A stretch of DNA of 5,249 bases from Methanocorpusculum sp. (GTDB lineage: Archaea > Halobacteriota > Methanomicrobia > Methanomicrobiales > Methanocorpusculaceae), in assembly GCA_029987315.1 (NCBI GenBank), contig DALTVZ010000105.1, positions 1 through 5,249 of the forward strand, given 5' to 3'. Within the stretch, counting starts at the first letter, position 1; the number at the start of each line of letters is the position of its first letter. Position numbers and translations under genes: made by a program. Of this stretch, positions 1 to 5,055 are shown in pieces. Below the pieces are notes generated by a model that made no database searches, was not told the DNA's origin, and saw only the letters and a list, made by a program, of their open reading frames with translations.

Positions 1-528
1 TCAATGAAGCAGCAGATCATCAGCAAAATAGAACGTGAGGCGGAGGTTTCTGGTAAATACGGGAGGATCATTATGAAGATGAACTCTCTTACCGATCGGA
101 AAATCATCAATGCCCTTTATGCTGCTTCAGAAAAGGGAGTTAAGATCGATCTGGCTGTTCGAGGAGTATGTATGCTCAGGCCCGGCGTTCCCGAGTTGTC
201 GAAAACGATCCGAGTGATCTCTGTTGTAGGGAGGTTTTTGGAGCATGCGAGGGTATATTACTTTGAAAACGGGGGAGACCCGGAGGTATATATCGGCAGC
301 CCCGATATGATGTCGAGAAACCTGGACTGCCGTATCGAGATCCTCTGTCCGATCCTTGATGAGCGGATAAAAAAATCACTCATTCAAAAGATCATCCCTG
401 AGTTCATATCTGACTCGGTGAAAGGTCATACTCTTGATGGAAATGGGAGATATCTTCCTCCTGAACGAAAATCAGGGAGTATAAGTTCCCAGGAAAAATT
501 TATTTTGATGCAGAAGGTGTGGAGATAA
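1..528 (+). CDS. ppk1: Polyphosphate kinase PPK1, C-terminal part (5' end outside window)
   Basis: PPK1 reversibly transfers the terminal phosphate of ATP onto polyphosphate chains. The visible part corresponds to the C-terminal phospholipase-D-like catalytic region. Motifs, numbered from the Met at base 4, are KMNSLTD (25-31), GVKIDLAVRG (45-54), CMLRPGVPELS (56-66), VVGRFLEHARVYYF (74-87) and GGDPEVYIGSPDMMSRNLD (90-108). His81 in FLEHAR matches the second conserved histidine of the family (His592 in the E. coli enzyme). The frame is open through base 1, and about three quarters of a typical 690-residue PPK1 is missing, so the Met at base 4 is internal and not the true start. The end is typical of the family, with RYLPP followed by a Q-rich helix. 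It ends in TAA at 526-528, followed by an oligo-T run. Identification rests on recalled family motifs and is very secure. Confidence 0.95.
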   Translation, partial: SMKQQIISKIEREAEVSGKYGRIIMKMNSLTDRKIINALYAASEKGVKIDLAVRGVCMLRPGVPELSKTIRVISVVGRFLEHARVYYFENGGDPEVYIGSPDMMSRNLDCRIEILCPILDERIKKSLIQKIIPEFISDSVKGHTLDGNGRYLPPERKSGSISSQEKFILMQKVWR

Positions 529-614
529 CAAAACCTCCGTTTTTCTATTTATACACATATTTATCTTGTTTTAAATCCATTTTTTGGATACCTTTATCTT
601 CTTTTTGGTCGATA
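529..614 (+). promoter_or_regulatory. ppk1 terminator and weak TATA for the DUF308 gene
   Basis: This AT-rich gap between ppk1 and the membrane protein holds a T5 run at 540-544, a plausible archaeal terminator for ppk1. It also holds a small hairpin, ATCCA (575-579) with TGGAT (585-589) and a T-only loop. TTTATCTT at 593-600 lies about 25-30 bases before the ATG at 626, the position expected for a TATA box driving a leaderless or nearly leaderless transcript. No Shine-Dalgarno sequence precedes that ATG, which fits leaderless expression. The TATA match is imperfect, so the promoter is tentative. Confidence 0.35.
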
Positions 615-640
615 AATAACACTATATGACTAGTGTTATT
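615..640. promoter_or_regulatory. Perfect 10-bp inverted repeat enclosing the start codon
   Basis: AATAACACTA (615-624) and TAGTGTTATT (631-640) are exact reverse complements separated by TATGAC, which contains the ATG of the following gene. As DNA this is a classic two-fold operator placed over the expected transcription and translation start. As RNA it would be a stem with the start codon in its loop, but only if transcription starts upstream of 615. If the mRNA is leaderless, only the DNA operator reading works. No binding protein can be named; the HTH protein encoded at 1271-1840 is one candidate. Confidence 0.5.
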
Positions 641-1195
641 CTCATTGAGCAGAAACTTGATGTAAATTCCTGGAAATTCCAGATCCTCAAAGCGCTCATT
701 TTTGTTTTGTTTGGAGTTTTTTGCCTCGTCTTTCCGTTCGCTACCCTAAACTTAGGAGCCTACTTAGTGGCATTTTTCCTGATATTCGTGTCGATCGCGG
801 CACTTTTTTCAGGGTTTGCCGCATTCGGCGAACCAAAAACCACATGGTGGGTGATTGTTCTTGGTATCATCGGTATCATTGTAGCGATCTATTCATTCGT
901 GAATCCTGAGTTCATGATCACATTCGGAACGATTTTTGTGGGGATCATCGCCCTTCTCTCTGGACTGACCGATATGATACTTGCATTCAGCAAAGGGCTT
1001 TCTGCAGGTATTCGTGTCATGACCTTCATTCTTGGAGTGCTCGGTATTGTCGTCGGTCTGATTTTCCTTCTTCACCCGGGAATGGGTGCTGAGATTCTGG
1101 TCCTTCTTCTCGGCATATTCCTTATCCTCGGCGGCGTCGTTGCATTCATCGAGGGTGTTATGCTGAAAAAATTCATCTCTCTAGTGATGAACTGA
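626..1195 (+). CDS. DUF308/HdeD-type six-helix membrane protein
   Basis: The 189-residue product is almost wholly hydrophobic, with six predicted membrane segments near residues 19-40, 43-65, 73-91, 98-119, 128-149 and 154-176. They fall into three helical pairs, and the first helix of each pair ends in a proline-containing turn: FPFAT (36-40), NPEF (93-96) and HPGMG (150-154). This threefold repeat is characteristic of DUF308, the family of bacterial HdeD acid-resistance membrane proteins. No catalytic residues are visible and the molecular role is unknown; a stress-related membrane role is only family-level inference. No cleavable signal peptide is apparent. ATG 626 is the only reasonable start, since no other Met occurs before helix 1. 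It has no ribosome-binding site and sits inside a perfect inverted repeat. A T8 run follows the stop codon by about 10 bases. Confidence 0.85.
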   Translation: MTSVILIEQKLDVNSWKFQILKALIFVLFGVFCLVFPFATLNLGAYLVAFFLIFVSIAALFSGFAAFGEPKTTWWVIVLGIIGIIVAIYSFVNPEFMITFGTIFVGIIALLSGLTDMILAFSKGLSAGIRVMTFILGVLGIVVGLIFLLHPGMGAEILVLLLGIFLILGGVVAFIEGVMLKKFISLVMN

Positions 1196-1205
1196 CCCAC
1201 GCTTC

Positions 1206-1213
1206 TTTTTTTT
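1206..1213 (+). terminator. Oligo-T terminator after the DUF308 gene
   Basis: Eight consecutive T residues follow the TGA stop by about 10 bases, with no preceding hairpin. This is the form expected of intrinsic termination in euryarchaea. It supports separate transcription of the membrane protein and the downstream regulator-like gene. Confidence 0.55.
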
Positions 1214-1232
1214 AAGGCCGCAGTGCCAAACC

Positions 1233-1240
1233 TTTTATGA
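1233..1240 (+). promoter_or_regulatory. TATA box for the MerR-like gene
   Basis: TTTTATGA, preceded by the BRE-like purine-rich CCAAACC (1226-1232), lies about 35 bases before ATG 1271. Initiation about 25 bases downstream of the box would give a leader of roughly 9 nucleotides. The stretch AGAGAAGAGAATT just before the ATG has little Shine-Dalgarno character. Confidence 0.45.
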
Positions 1241-1270
1241 TATCGGAGCTATAAGTCAGAGAAGAGAATT

Positions 1271-1840
1271 ATGGCGGAAAATACTAAAAAAATCGCTGAG
1301 ATATCAGTAATTCTTGGCATCAGTGAACAGGCATGCCGAGAGATAGCTAAAGAATATGATGAGATCCTGCCTTGTAAAAGAATCGGGAAAATCGGCATAT
1401 ATGAGGATAATACCGTAGATCGTTTCAGGAAAATCGCTGATCTCCAGGCACAGGGGCTTCCAAAAGAGGTCATCATCCCAGCTATCCGCGGCGGAAAATC
1501 TCTGATGGAGAGGGCAATGGAGGATATGAAAAAGATGGGGATGGATGTCTCGAATGAAAAGGAAAAACATGTGCCAAAACCTGCTCCTCGTTCTGAAACC
1601 GAGGAGGAACTCATCCTTGCGGTGCGTTCTGCTGAGTCCAGTGTCGCCACTATGGAACACAGGATCTGTGCCCTTCGCGAACGGTCAGAAGCTGATACGG
1701 CTTTGATTTTGGATGCGGTCTCCTCGGTCTCGGCTGAAGTAGCTGAGTTAAAGATCCAGGTCCACACGCTCTGGGATCAGATCGCGACATTGGAAACATA
1801 TCTGCGTGAATCCCAGAAAGGTCCATTCTGGAAACGCTGA
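1271..1840 (+). CDS. MerR-like helix-turn-helix protein with C-terminal coiled coil
   Basis: The 189-residue product has a MerR-type winged-helix appearance in residues 7-75. IAEISVILGISEQACREIAK forms the HTH, IGKIGIYEDNTVDRF resembles the wing, and a helix with QGLPKEVI follows, as in the 'G(L/Y)..EEI' segment of MerR-like domains. A charged linker (about 80-112) rich in Lys, Glu and Pro leads to a long heptad-like helix (112-182), probably a dimerising coiled coil. The protein ends in the aromatic-basic tail GPFWKR. There are no effector-site cysteines of metal-sensing MerR proteins; Cys22, Cys35 and Cys133 are isolated. This layout recurs in archaeal and mobile-element DNA-binding proteins, including chromosome-organising ones, so it could be a regulator or a nucleoid/partition-type protein. 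It precedes nre by 65 bp on the same strand. Function beyond DNA binding is inference. Confidence 0.65.
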   Translation: MAENTKKIAEISVILGISEQACREIAKEYDEILPCKRIGKIGIYEDNTVDRFRKIADLQAQGLPKEVIIPAIRGGKSLMERAMEDMKKMGMDVSNEKEKHVPKPAPRSETEEELILAVRSAESSVATMEHRICALRERSEADTALILDAVSSVSAEVAELKIQVHTLWDQIATLETYLRESQKGPFWKR

Positions 1841-1890
1841 ACCCTTCCTGTCCTTTGATCAGGCAAAAATCCTAATCCCTTCCAAACTAA

Positions 1891-1900
1891 TATCTAGATA
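1891..1900. promoter_or_regulatory. Perfect 10-bp palindrome just upstream of nre
   Basis: TATCTAGATA is fully self-complementary and ends five bases before the nre start codon, within the AT-rich tract 1887-1906. No Shine-Dalgarno motif precedes ATG 1906, so the mRNA may be leaderless, which would put the palindrome across the core promoter downstream of any TATA element. Upstream AT patches (1864-1871, 1884-1893) are too weak to call as TATA. It could be an operator or a chance AT palindrome. Confidence 0.3.
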
Positions 1901-1905
1901 ATATT

Positions 1906-3069
1906 ATGCCTTCTCAGTGTGCCATATGCAAAGGAAAAGGACTCTGCGGTTTACCTAGCTGTCCAATTACCCGGCGTTTTCACGCACTGAAAGACACGCG
2001 TCCTGTTTCTGAATATATGGGGGCGTCTCCCTCGGTTTTTGTTGGCAGTTACGGATACCCACGGGTCGTCGGAGGTCCCCTCATGATCGATGACACCGAC
2101 AACCCGCTTGACTGGATACGACAGGGATTCTCCATCGATGACATCGTTTCTGTTCGTTCCAGAACGATCCGCGGCGGAGCTGATCTGGATGTGAAGATAC
2201 AAAACATCGGGAAGGTCCAGGAGATCGCCCTTTCAGCTAAACCTCTGGATGTTGAGGTGGCTTTTGAAAAGCCCATCTCGTTCGATATTAACTTTGACGG
2301 GACCGTTGCACCTGTGGGTCTATCAGGCGCGATGAAAAAGCTTGATGTCATCGATAACGCCTCGGTTTCCCGGATTGTCGATCGATGTACCTCCGATACG
2401 GATCTCAAAGCAACCGAGGCCGCGAGGATCATGTTCGATAATGGGACCGATGTATACAAGATCACTAACCTCCTGACTGCAGGTCTTCTTGGCGTTAAAC
2501 GTCGTGTCGTCCCGACCCGCTGGGCGATCACTGCTACTGACGACATGATCTCAACCTCGATCAAGCGTGAGGTCATAAAAATGCCAGCTCTTCCTGAATA
2601 TCAGGTGTTCTGCAGCACTTTGTACGGAAACACGCTCTGTTTTATTCTCATTCCGTCAAATGACTGGAGATTCGAGATGCTTGAACGCTGGCAGAAACAT
2701 TCCCTCTGGTCTGGAGATGAAGAGACCATCGTCGTGGACGGGGAGAAAGGACTGACCAAATCCTCATACTCTCCGATAGCCGGAGCATACTACTCGGCAC
2801 GACTTGCTGTTCTGGAATATCTAAAAAGCATCGGGCGGTGTGCACGTGTTCTCTGTATTCGGGATATTTCCGGCGAATACTGGGCGCCTCTTGGGACATG
2901 GGTCATCAGAGAAGCTGCCCATGCATCCCTTTCCTCTCACCCTGAAAAGGTCGGAACACTCGGTGAAGCGGTGACCTCAGCATCACAAATGCTTGGGACC
3001 GGTTTTTGGATCCCTAGAATGGATCTTCTCAGGGATCTCAAACAACAAAAAACTCTCTTTGAGTTCTGA
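1906..3069 (+). CDS. nreA: Archaeal DNA repair protein Nre with C-terminal PCNA-interaction motif
   Basis: The 387-residue product matches the archaea-specific Nre family (domains Nre_N and Nre_C, formerly DUF650/DUF651). Family members take part in DNA damage repair and bind the sliding clamp PCNA. The N-terminus has four cysteines (5, 8, 14, 19; C-X2-C-X5-C-X4-C) that could bind zinc. They are followed by the family signatures FVGSYGYPRVVGGPLM (45-60) and DNPLDWIRQGFSIDDIVSVR (65-84). The C-terminal half contains VRGVKRR-like basic segments, RDISGEYWAPLGTWVIREA (318-336) and an end reading QKTLFEF (381-387). That fits the PIP-box pattern Q-x-x-L-x-x-F, though with one terminal aromatic instead of two. 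Length is normal for the family. ATG 1906 is supported because it places the Cys cluster at the extreme N-terminus, as in relatives. The paralogue letter (A or B) is tentative. Confidence 0.9.
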   Translation: MPSQCAICKGKGLCGLPSCPITRRFHALKDTRPVSEYMGASPSVFVGSYGYPRVVGGPLMIDDTDNPLDWIRQGFSIDDIVSVRSRTIRGGADLDVKIQNIGKVQEIALSAKPLDVEVAFEKPISFDINFDGTVAPVGLSGAMKKLDVIDNASVSRIVDRCTSDTDLKATEAARIMFDNGTDVYKITNLLTAGLLGVKRRVVPTRWAITATDDMISTSIKREVIKMPALPEYQVFCSTLYGNTLCFILIPSNDWRFEMLERWQKHSLWSGDEETIVVDGEKGLTKSSYSPIAGAYYSARLAVLEYLKSIGRCARVLCIRDISGEYWAPLGTWVIREAAHASLSSHPEKVGTLGEAVTSASQMLGTGFWIPRMDLLRDLKQQKTLFEF

Positions 3070-3119
3070 TATGGGCATTTGCCGGATCAAACGGTCGTAT
3101 CAAAATTGGGGCGTCACAA

Positions 3120-3127
3120 TTTTAAAT
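3120..3127 (+). promoter_or_regulatory. Candidate TATA box with a long leader for the flavodoxin gene
   Basis: TTTTAAAT lies in the nre-flavodoxin gap. Initiation about 25 bases downstream would be near 3148, leaving an approximately 95-nt leader before ATG 3244. That contrasts with the short or absent leaders of the other genes here. The leader contains TTGGC (3173-3177) that can pair with GCCGA (3206-3210), a weak stem. No known riboswitch was recognised. Confidence 0.35.
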
Positions 3128-3234
3128 CTCTCAAACAACATATCTAAACATAATAACGATTCGCATTTGAACGTTGGCACCGACCCGTGATGGAATGTTT
3201 TTCCGGCCGATGTCTTTTGAGATCATAAAAAAAA

Positions 3235-3240
3235 GGATGA
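3235..3240 (+). promoter_or_regulatory. Ribosome-binding site of the flavodoxin gene
   Basis: GGATGA lies three bases before ATG 3244, after an A8 run. It partly complements the archaeal 16S 3' end (core GGAGGTGA). It is the only start among the four complete genes with a recognisable site, consistent with this gene having a leader transcript. Confidence 0.45.
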
Positions 3241-3243
3241 ATC

Positions 3244-3744
3244 ATGAAAGCAATTGTCTATGAATCAAACACAGGGTTTACCCGCAAATATGCAATTATG
3301 CTCGGTGAAAAAACCGGACTTGAAGTGTTTTATTTAGAATCGGCTAAGAATGAGCTGCAAAAAGGGGATGAAATATTCTTCCTTGGATGGGTATGTGCTG
3401 GAAAGATCAGCGGGTATGCTAAAGCGGCAAAACTGTTCTCAGTAAAAGGTGTTGCCGCAGTCGGTATCATGTTCCCTGATGAGACCACGATCCCTCAACT
3501 AAAGGAGAGAAACAAGATCAAAGACATCCCGCTGTTTTACCTTCAGGGAGGGGTTGCACCCGAGAGACTGAGTACTATTAAACGCAAGATCCTCGGCATG
3601 GCTGCAAAAACCGTGGAAAAAGCCGGAGCGAAAAATGACGGTGAAAGAGAGGTCATCGACGCTCTAAGGATCGGCGGAGACTTTGTTGATCCGGAAAAGC
3701 TCGAGGAGATCATCGTTTATTTCCAAAAAAATCCAAACGAATAA
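3244..3744 (+). CDS. Small flavodoxin-domain protein (putative FMN-binding)
   Basis: The 166-residue product begins with a beta strand, MKAIVYES, followed by SNTGFT (residues 8-13), the phosphate-binding loop that holds FMN in flavodoxins. The strand GDEIFFLGWVCAGKISGY (41-58) corresponds to the second FMN-contacting loop; the W-x-C/M-A-G-K-I pattern is typical of the stand-alone 'flavodoxin domain' family (Flavodoxin_5-like). The strand AAVGIMF (71-77) and LFYLQGGVAPERLS (97-110) follow, where LQGG is another signature of that group. The C-terminus is a charged helical extension. Such proteins shuttle electrons or act in one- or two-electron redox reactions; the partner cannot be told from this window. 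The ATG is supported by the family N-terminus and by the upstream GGATGA. A T6 run begins immediately after the stop codon. Confidence 0.85.
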   Translation: MKAIVYESNTGFTRKYAIMLGEKTGLEVFYLESAKNELQKGDEIFFLGWVCAGKISGYAKAAKLFSVKGVAAVGIMFPDETTIPQLKERNKIKDIPLFYLQGGVAPERLSTIKRKILGMAAKTVEKAGAKNDGEREVIDALRIGGDFVDPEKLEEIIVYFQKNPNE

Positions 3745-3750
3745 TTTTTT
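3745..3750 (+). terminator. Oligo-T run directly after the flavodoxin stop codon
   Basis: Six T residues begin at the first base after TAA (3742-3744). A small GGTC-GT-GACC inverted repeat (3757-3766) follows. The T run alone is a plausible euryarchaeal terminator and marks the end of the gene-dense half of the window. Confidence 0.4.
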
Positions 3751-3769
3751 GCGACAGGTCGTGACCCGC

Positions 3770-3948
3770 TTATGCGTGCCAACCAAAGACGACCATCTCT
3801 TTCATCTCGATAAGCCTCATGCCTTTTCAACTTCGCAGTAGAGAACGCATCCTTTTTGCAGAATTTTTTGGATGATATTTTCTGCCGGGGTACGTGAAGG
3901 ATGAAACTGTTTTAGATAATGAGTCGGGGATCTTGAACTCCTCGTTTG
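3770..3948 (-). pseudogene. Probable minus-strand gene remnant, not identified
   Basis: Read on the minus strand, 3948-3817 is open for 43 codons between a TAA (3951-3949) and a TGA. It encodes a protein-like stretch containing HYLKQFHPSRTPAENIIQ followed by KILQKGCVLYCEVEKA, with no usable start codon. Its TGA overlaps by ATGA with a second reading frame (3820-3770) beginning MRLIEMKEMVVFGWHA and ending in TAA. The balanced composition and the end-to-end frames suggest the decayed C-terminus of one gene broken by a frameshift, with its 5' part lost at or before the heptamer repeats. Alternatively these are chance open frames. I do not recognise the family. Confidence 0.3.
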
Positions 3949-4000
3949 TTATGTTGAGATAGATGGTTTGTTTTATTGGTGTGATTTTATCAGGGGGCAA

Positions 4001-4032
4001 TCATCCGTCATCCGTCATCCGTCATCCGTCAC
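4001..4032. repeat. Left heptamer array, four ATCCGTC units
   Basis: Four exact head-to-tail copies of ATCCGTC occupy 4003-4030, bounded by TC on the left and AC on the right. The array is the inverted counterpart of that at 4205-4243, with the same edge bases (TC...AC) and differing only by one unit in copy number. Together they form terminal inverted repeats around 172 bp of unique sequence. Heptamer repeats are not codon-length, so a coding explanation is unlikely. Confidence 0.9.
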
Positions 4033-4042
4033 ACACAATTAG

Positions 4043-4120
4043 AAAAAAAAGAAGACCCAGCAGATTTCCAGCCGAACTCTCTCCTCGTGAGAGATAGGCT
4101 GCCGATACTCTCTTGTTGTA
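4043..4120 (-). ncRNA. Candidate small RNA ending in T8, hairpin fold
   Basis: Minus-strand initiation about 25 bases from the TATA tract at 4139-4153 would begin near 4120, and the transcript would run into a T8 (4050-4043), giving about 78 nt. Inside is a two-part hairpin. In window coordinates the outer stem CAGCC (4069-4073) pairs with GGCTG (4097-4101), and the inner stem TCTCTC (4078-4083) pairs with GAGAGA (4089-4094) around a five-base loop. The RNA's 5' AGAGAG (complement of 4108-4113) could instead pair with the same inner strand, giving two competing folds. It does not fit a tRNA, 5S or SRP RNA, and no clear box C/D or H/ACA signature was seen. Promoter, fold and terminator agree on one strand, but transcription is unproven. 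Confidence 0.4.
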
Positions 4121-4133
4121 CTTATTTGTTTCT

Positions 4134-4153
4134 AAAAGTATATATATTTAATA
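4134..4153. promoter_or_regulatory. Bidirectional TATA region between the heptamer arrays
   Basis: An uninterrupted A/T tract (TATATATATTTAATA, 4139-4153) follows AAAAG (4134-4138), a good BRE, on the + strand. It also reads as TTAAATATATATA on the minus strand. It lies near the middle of the 172-bp segment between the inverted heptamer arrays. + strand initiation near 4168 would transcribe toward the right array; minus-strand initiation near 4120 would transcribe the hairpin RNA toward the left array. Orientation cannot be decided from sequence alone. Confidence 0.45.
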
Positions 4154-4189
4154 CCAAGTCTGAAAACACAAAAACAGGGAGCATCATCT

Positions 4190-4213
4190 ATCCGTCAAAA
4201 ACCAGTGACGGAT
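4190..4213. repeat. Lone inverted heptamer forming an 8-bp hairpin with the right array
   Basis: ATCCGTCA at 4190-4197 is the exact reverse complement of TGACGGAT at 4206-4213, with an eight-base loop. The single unit lies in left-array orientation just inside the right array. A + strand transcript could therefore fold at the array's first repeat unit. Confidence 0.6.
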
Positions 4214-4243
4214 GACGGATGACGGATGACGGATGACGGATGA
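4205..4243. repeat. Right heptamer array, five GACGGAT units
   Basis: Five exact units of GACGGAT (4207-4241) are flanked by GT and GA, the mirror of the left array's TC...AC edges. Arms match for all 32 bp of the shorter array. No clear target-site duplication was found outside the two arms. The identity of all nine units indicates recent expansion or strong constraint. Confidence 0.9.
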
Positions 4244-4259
4244 TCACTGATGTGATCAT
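4240..4259. repeat. 8-bp perfect hairpin at the outer edge of the right array
   Basis: ATGATCAC (4240-4247) and GTGATCAT (4252-4259) are perfect reverse complements around TGAT. The hairpin overlaps the last bases of the heptamer array and has no equivalent beside the left array. It has no T-run immediately after it, so an intrinsic terminator is unlikely. A binding site or a chance palindrome are the alternatives. Confidence 0.5.
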
Positions 4260-4636
4260 TCCTGTTACTGTGTCTGATCTGTTTTGAGTTTTTAGGAAAT
4301 TTTTATTATCCTAAAGGTCCAATAGAAGAGTGTCTGTTCCTGTTCTTTCCTTCTAACGTGAGAATCGGGCAGACATTCTTTGTGTTTTTGGTTGCGTTTT
4401 TGTGGTGTTTCTCCGGAGGTTTTACCCTCATACTATTATTGGCTGTTTTAAGATAAGATAATGCGTTTTTACGTAATATTTTATAATATATTATGTTATA
4501 TTACCTTTTTTAAAGTTTTAACGTGACTTAGATAGTTGATACTTAGGGTCCCCGTATTTCTTCAAATAGAACTTACGCGGCGTGAGAGCAGCACTCCAAA
4601 TTCTTTAACGTTATATACGGACACAAGAGAAAAAAC
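4260..4636. other. AT-rich gene-free stretch with an isolated TATA-like site
   Basis: No convincing gene was found on either strand. A TTTAGGA (4291-4297)/TCCTAAA (4309-4315) stem with an AT loop is present. From 4440 to 4515 the sequence is strongly AT-rich and includes the palindrome described separately. TTATATAC (4612-4619) is a TATA-like site just left of the composite repeat and could serve either strand. The open frame starting at 4536 runs into the repeat element and does not look like a protein. Confidence 0.5.
4473..4504. repeat. 32-bp near-perfect AT-rich palindrome
   Basis: GTAATAT (4473-4479) pairs with ATATTAC (4498-4504), and the core ATAATATATTAT (4483-4494) is itself a perfect palindrome with the same centre (between 4488 and 4489). 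Overall 13 of 16 arm positions pair, with three mismatches in mid-arm. It could extrude as a cruciform, serve as a strand-opening region, or bind a two-fold symmetric protein. It is flanked by T-rich runs. Confidence 0.7.
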
Positions 4637-4647
4637 TAATCGCGAAT

Positions 4648-4703
4648 CTCCGCAAATAATCGAGAATCGCATTTTCCTTGCGTTCGGTTGCTCTGCTCCG
4701 GCT
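4648..4703 (+). repeat. Left 56-bp inverted-repeat arm
   Basis: This arm starts CTCCGCAAATAATCG and ends TGCTCTGCTCCGGCT. It matches the reverse complement of 5000-5055 at 48 of 56 positions without gaps. The mismatches are two single substitutions and one six-base block (4683-4688), as if that block had been replaced as a unit. Confidence 0.85.
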
Positions 4704-4748
4704 CTTCGCCTGCGCAGAATCGCACCCTCTCTTGAAAAATACTGAGAA

Positions 4749-4770
4749 AAAAACCTGCGTGCGGGTTTTT
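4749..4770. terminator. A-tract/T-tract hairpin 1
   Basis: AAAAACCTG pairs with CGGGTTTTT (one T-G wobble) around CGTG. The poly-A to poly-T symmetry makes it terminator-like on both strands. It is closely related to the hairpin at 4822-4844, with the same GAGAAAAA lead and TTTTTCT tail. Confidence 0.5.
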
Positions 4771-4821
4771 CTGTTGTTTCATTGTTTTTTCGATTACACA
4801 AAAAGAGACGTAAATTGAGAG

Positions 4822-4844
4822 AAAAACCGGCACGCCGGTTTTTT
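4822..4844. terminator. A-tract/T-tract hairpin 2
   Basis: AAAAACCGG pairs perfectly with CCGGTTTTT around CACG, followed by one more T. It is a bidirectional intrinsic-terminator shape. Since it is a diverged duplicate of the hairpin about 73 bp to its left and no gene ends nearby, it is probably part of the repeat element and not a gene terminator. Confidence 0.5.
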
Positions 4845-4942
4845 CTATAGCATTTGTCCAAGAGCCAAAGGCTCTTGAGACGTCTCACGAGCTTATAGCT
4901 CGTGGACTTTTCCAGACGGCGTGCAATTCCTGTGTAGGCGAA

Positions 4943-4982
4943 GCCCAAACGGGCAAAGCCCGTTTGAGGCGGCACGCAAACC
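4943..4982 (+). repeat. Inner inverted-repeat arm, left copy (40 bp)
   Basis: Bases 4943-4982 match the reverse complement of 5095-5134 at 30 of 40 positions. The core TTGAGGCGGCACGCAA is identical, including GAGGCGGCACGC (4966-4977) against 5100-5111. Most differences fall in the embedded hairpin: three stem base pairs are swapped for other Watson-Crick pairs and the loop reads AAA in both arms on the + strand. Confidence 0.8.
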
Positions 4983-4999
4983 TTCGGTTTGCACGCATC

Positions 5000-5055
5000 A
5001 GCCGGAGCAGAGCACGATGGCGCAAGAAAAATGCGATTCGCGATTATTTGCGGAG
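5000..5055 (-). repeat. Right 56-bp inverted-repeat arm
   Basis: This is the reverse-complement partner of 4648-4703 (48 of 56 identical). It lies inside the inner 40-bp arms, so it forms the central part of the inner inverted unit. A second partial copy of that unit could account for the left arm alone. Confidence 0.85.

Noticed and set aside
4..6. ATG at base 4 as the start of polyphosphate kinase
   Set aside because: The frame is open to the window edge and PPK1 needs about 500 more N-terminal residues, so this is an internal Met.
1249..1767. Minus-strand open frames opposite the MerR-like gene, and similar frames opposite ppk1, nre and the DUF308 gene
   Set aside because: They are shadows of well-supported genes on the + strand, with unlikely composition and no promoter or start context.
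2993..3190. 65-codon + strand frame overlapping the end of nre
   Set aside because: It starts inside nre in another frame and its sequence is not protein-like. The nre reading is strongly supported.
3171..3784. Possible pairing between GTTGGCA upstream and TGCCAAC downstream of the flavodoxin gene
   Set aside because: It is only seven bases across 600 bp, which is within chance.
4043..4120. tRNA gene
   Set aside because: A GTTCGGCT stretch resembles a T loop, but no cloverleaf, acceptor stem or anticodon arm can be formed.
4001..4243. CRISPR array
   Set aside because: The repeats are head-to-tail heptamers with no spacers, and the two arrays are inverted to each other.
4001..4510. Archaeal replication origin
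   Set aside because: No Orc1/Cdc6 gene or recognisable origin recognition box is present. Only the iteron-plus-AT analogy remains.
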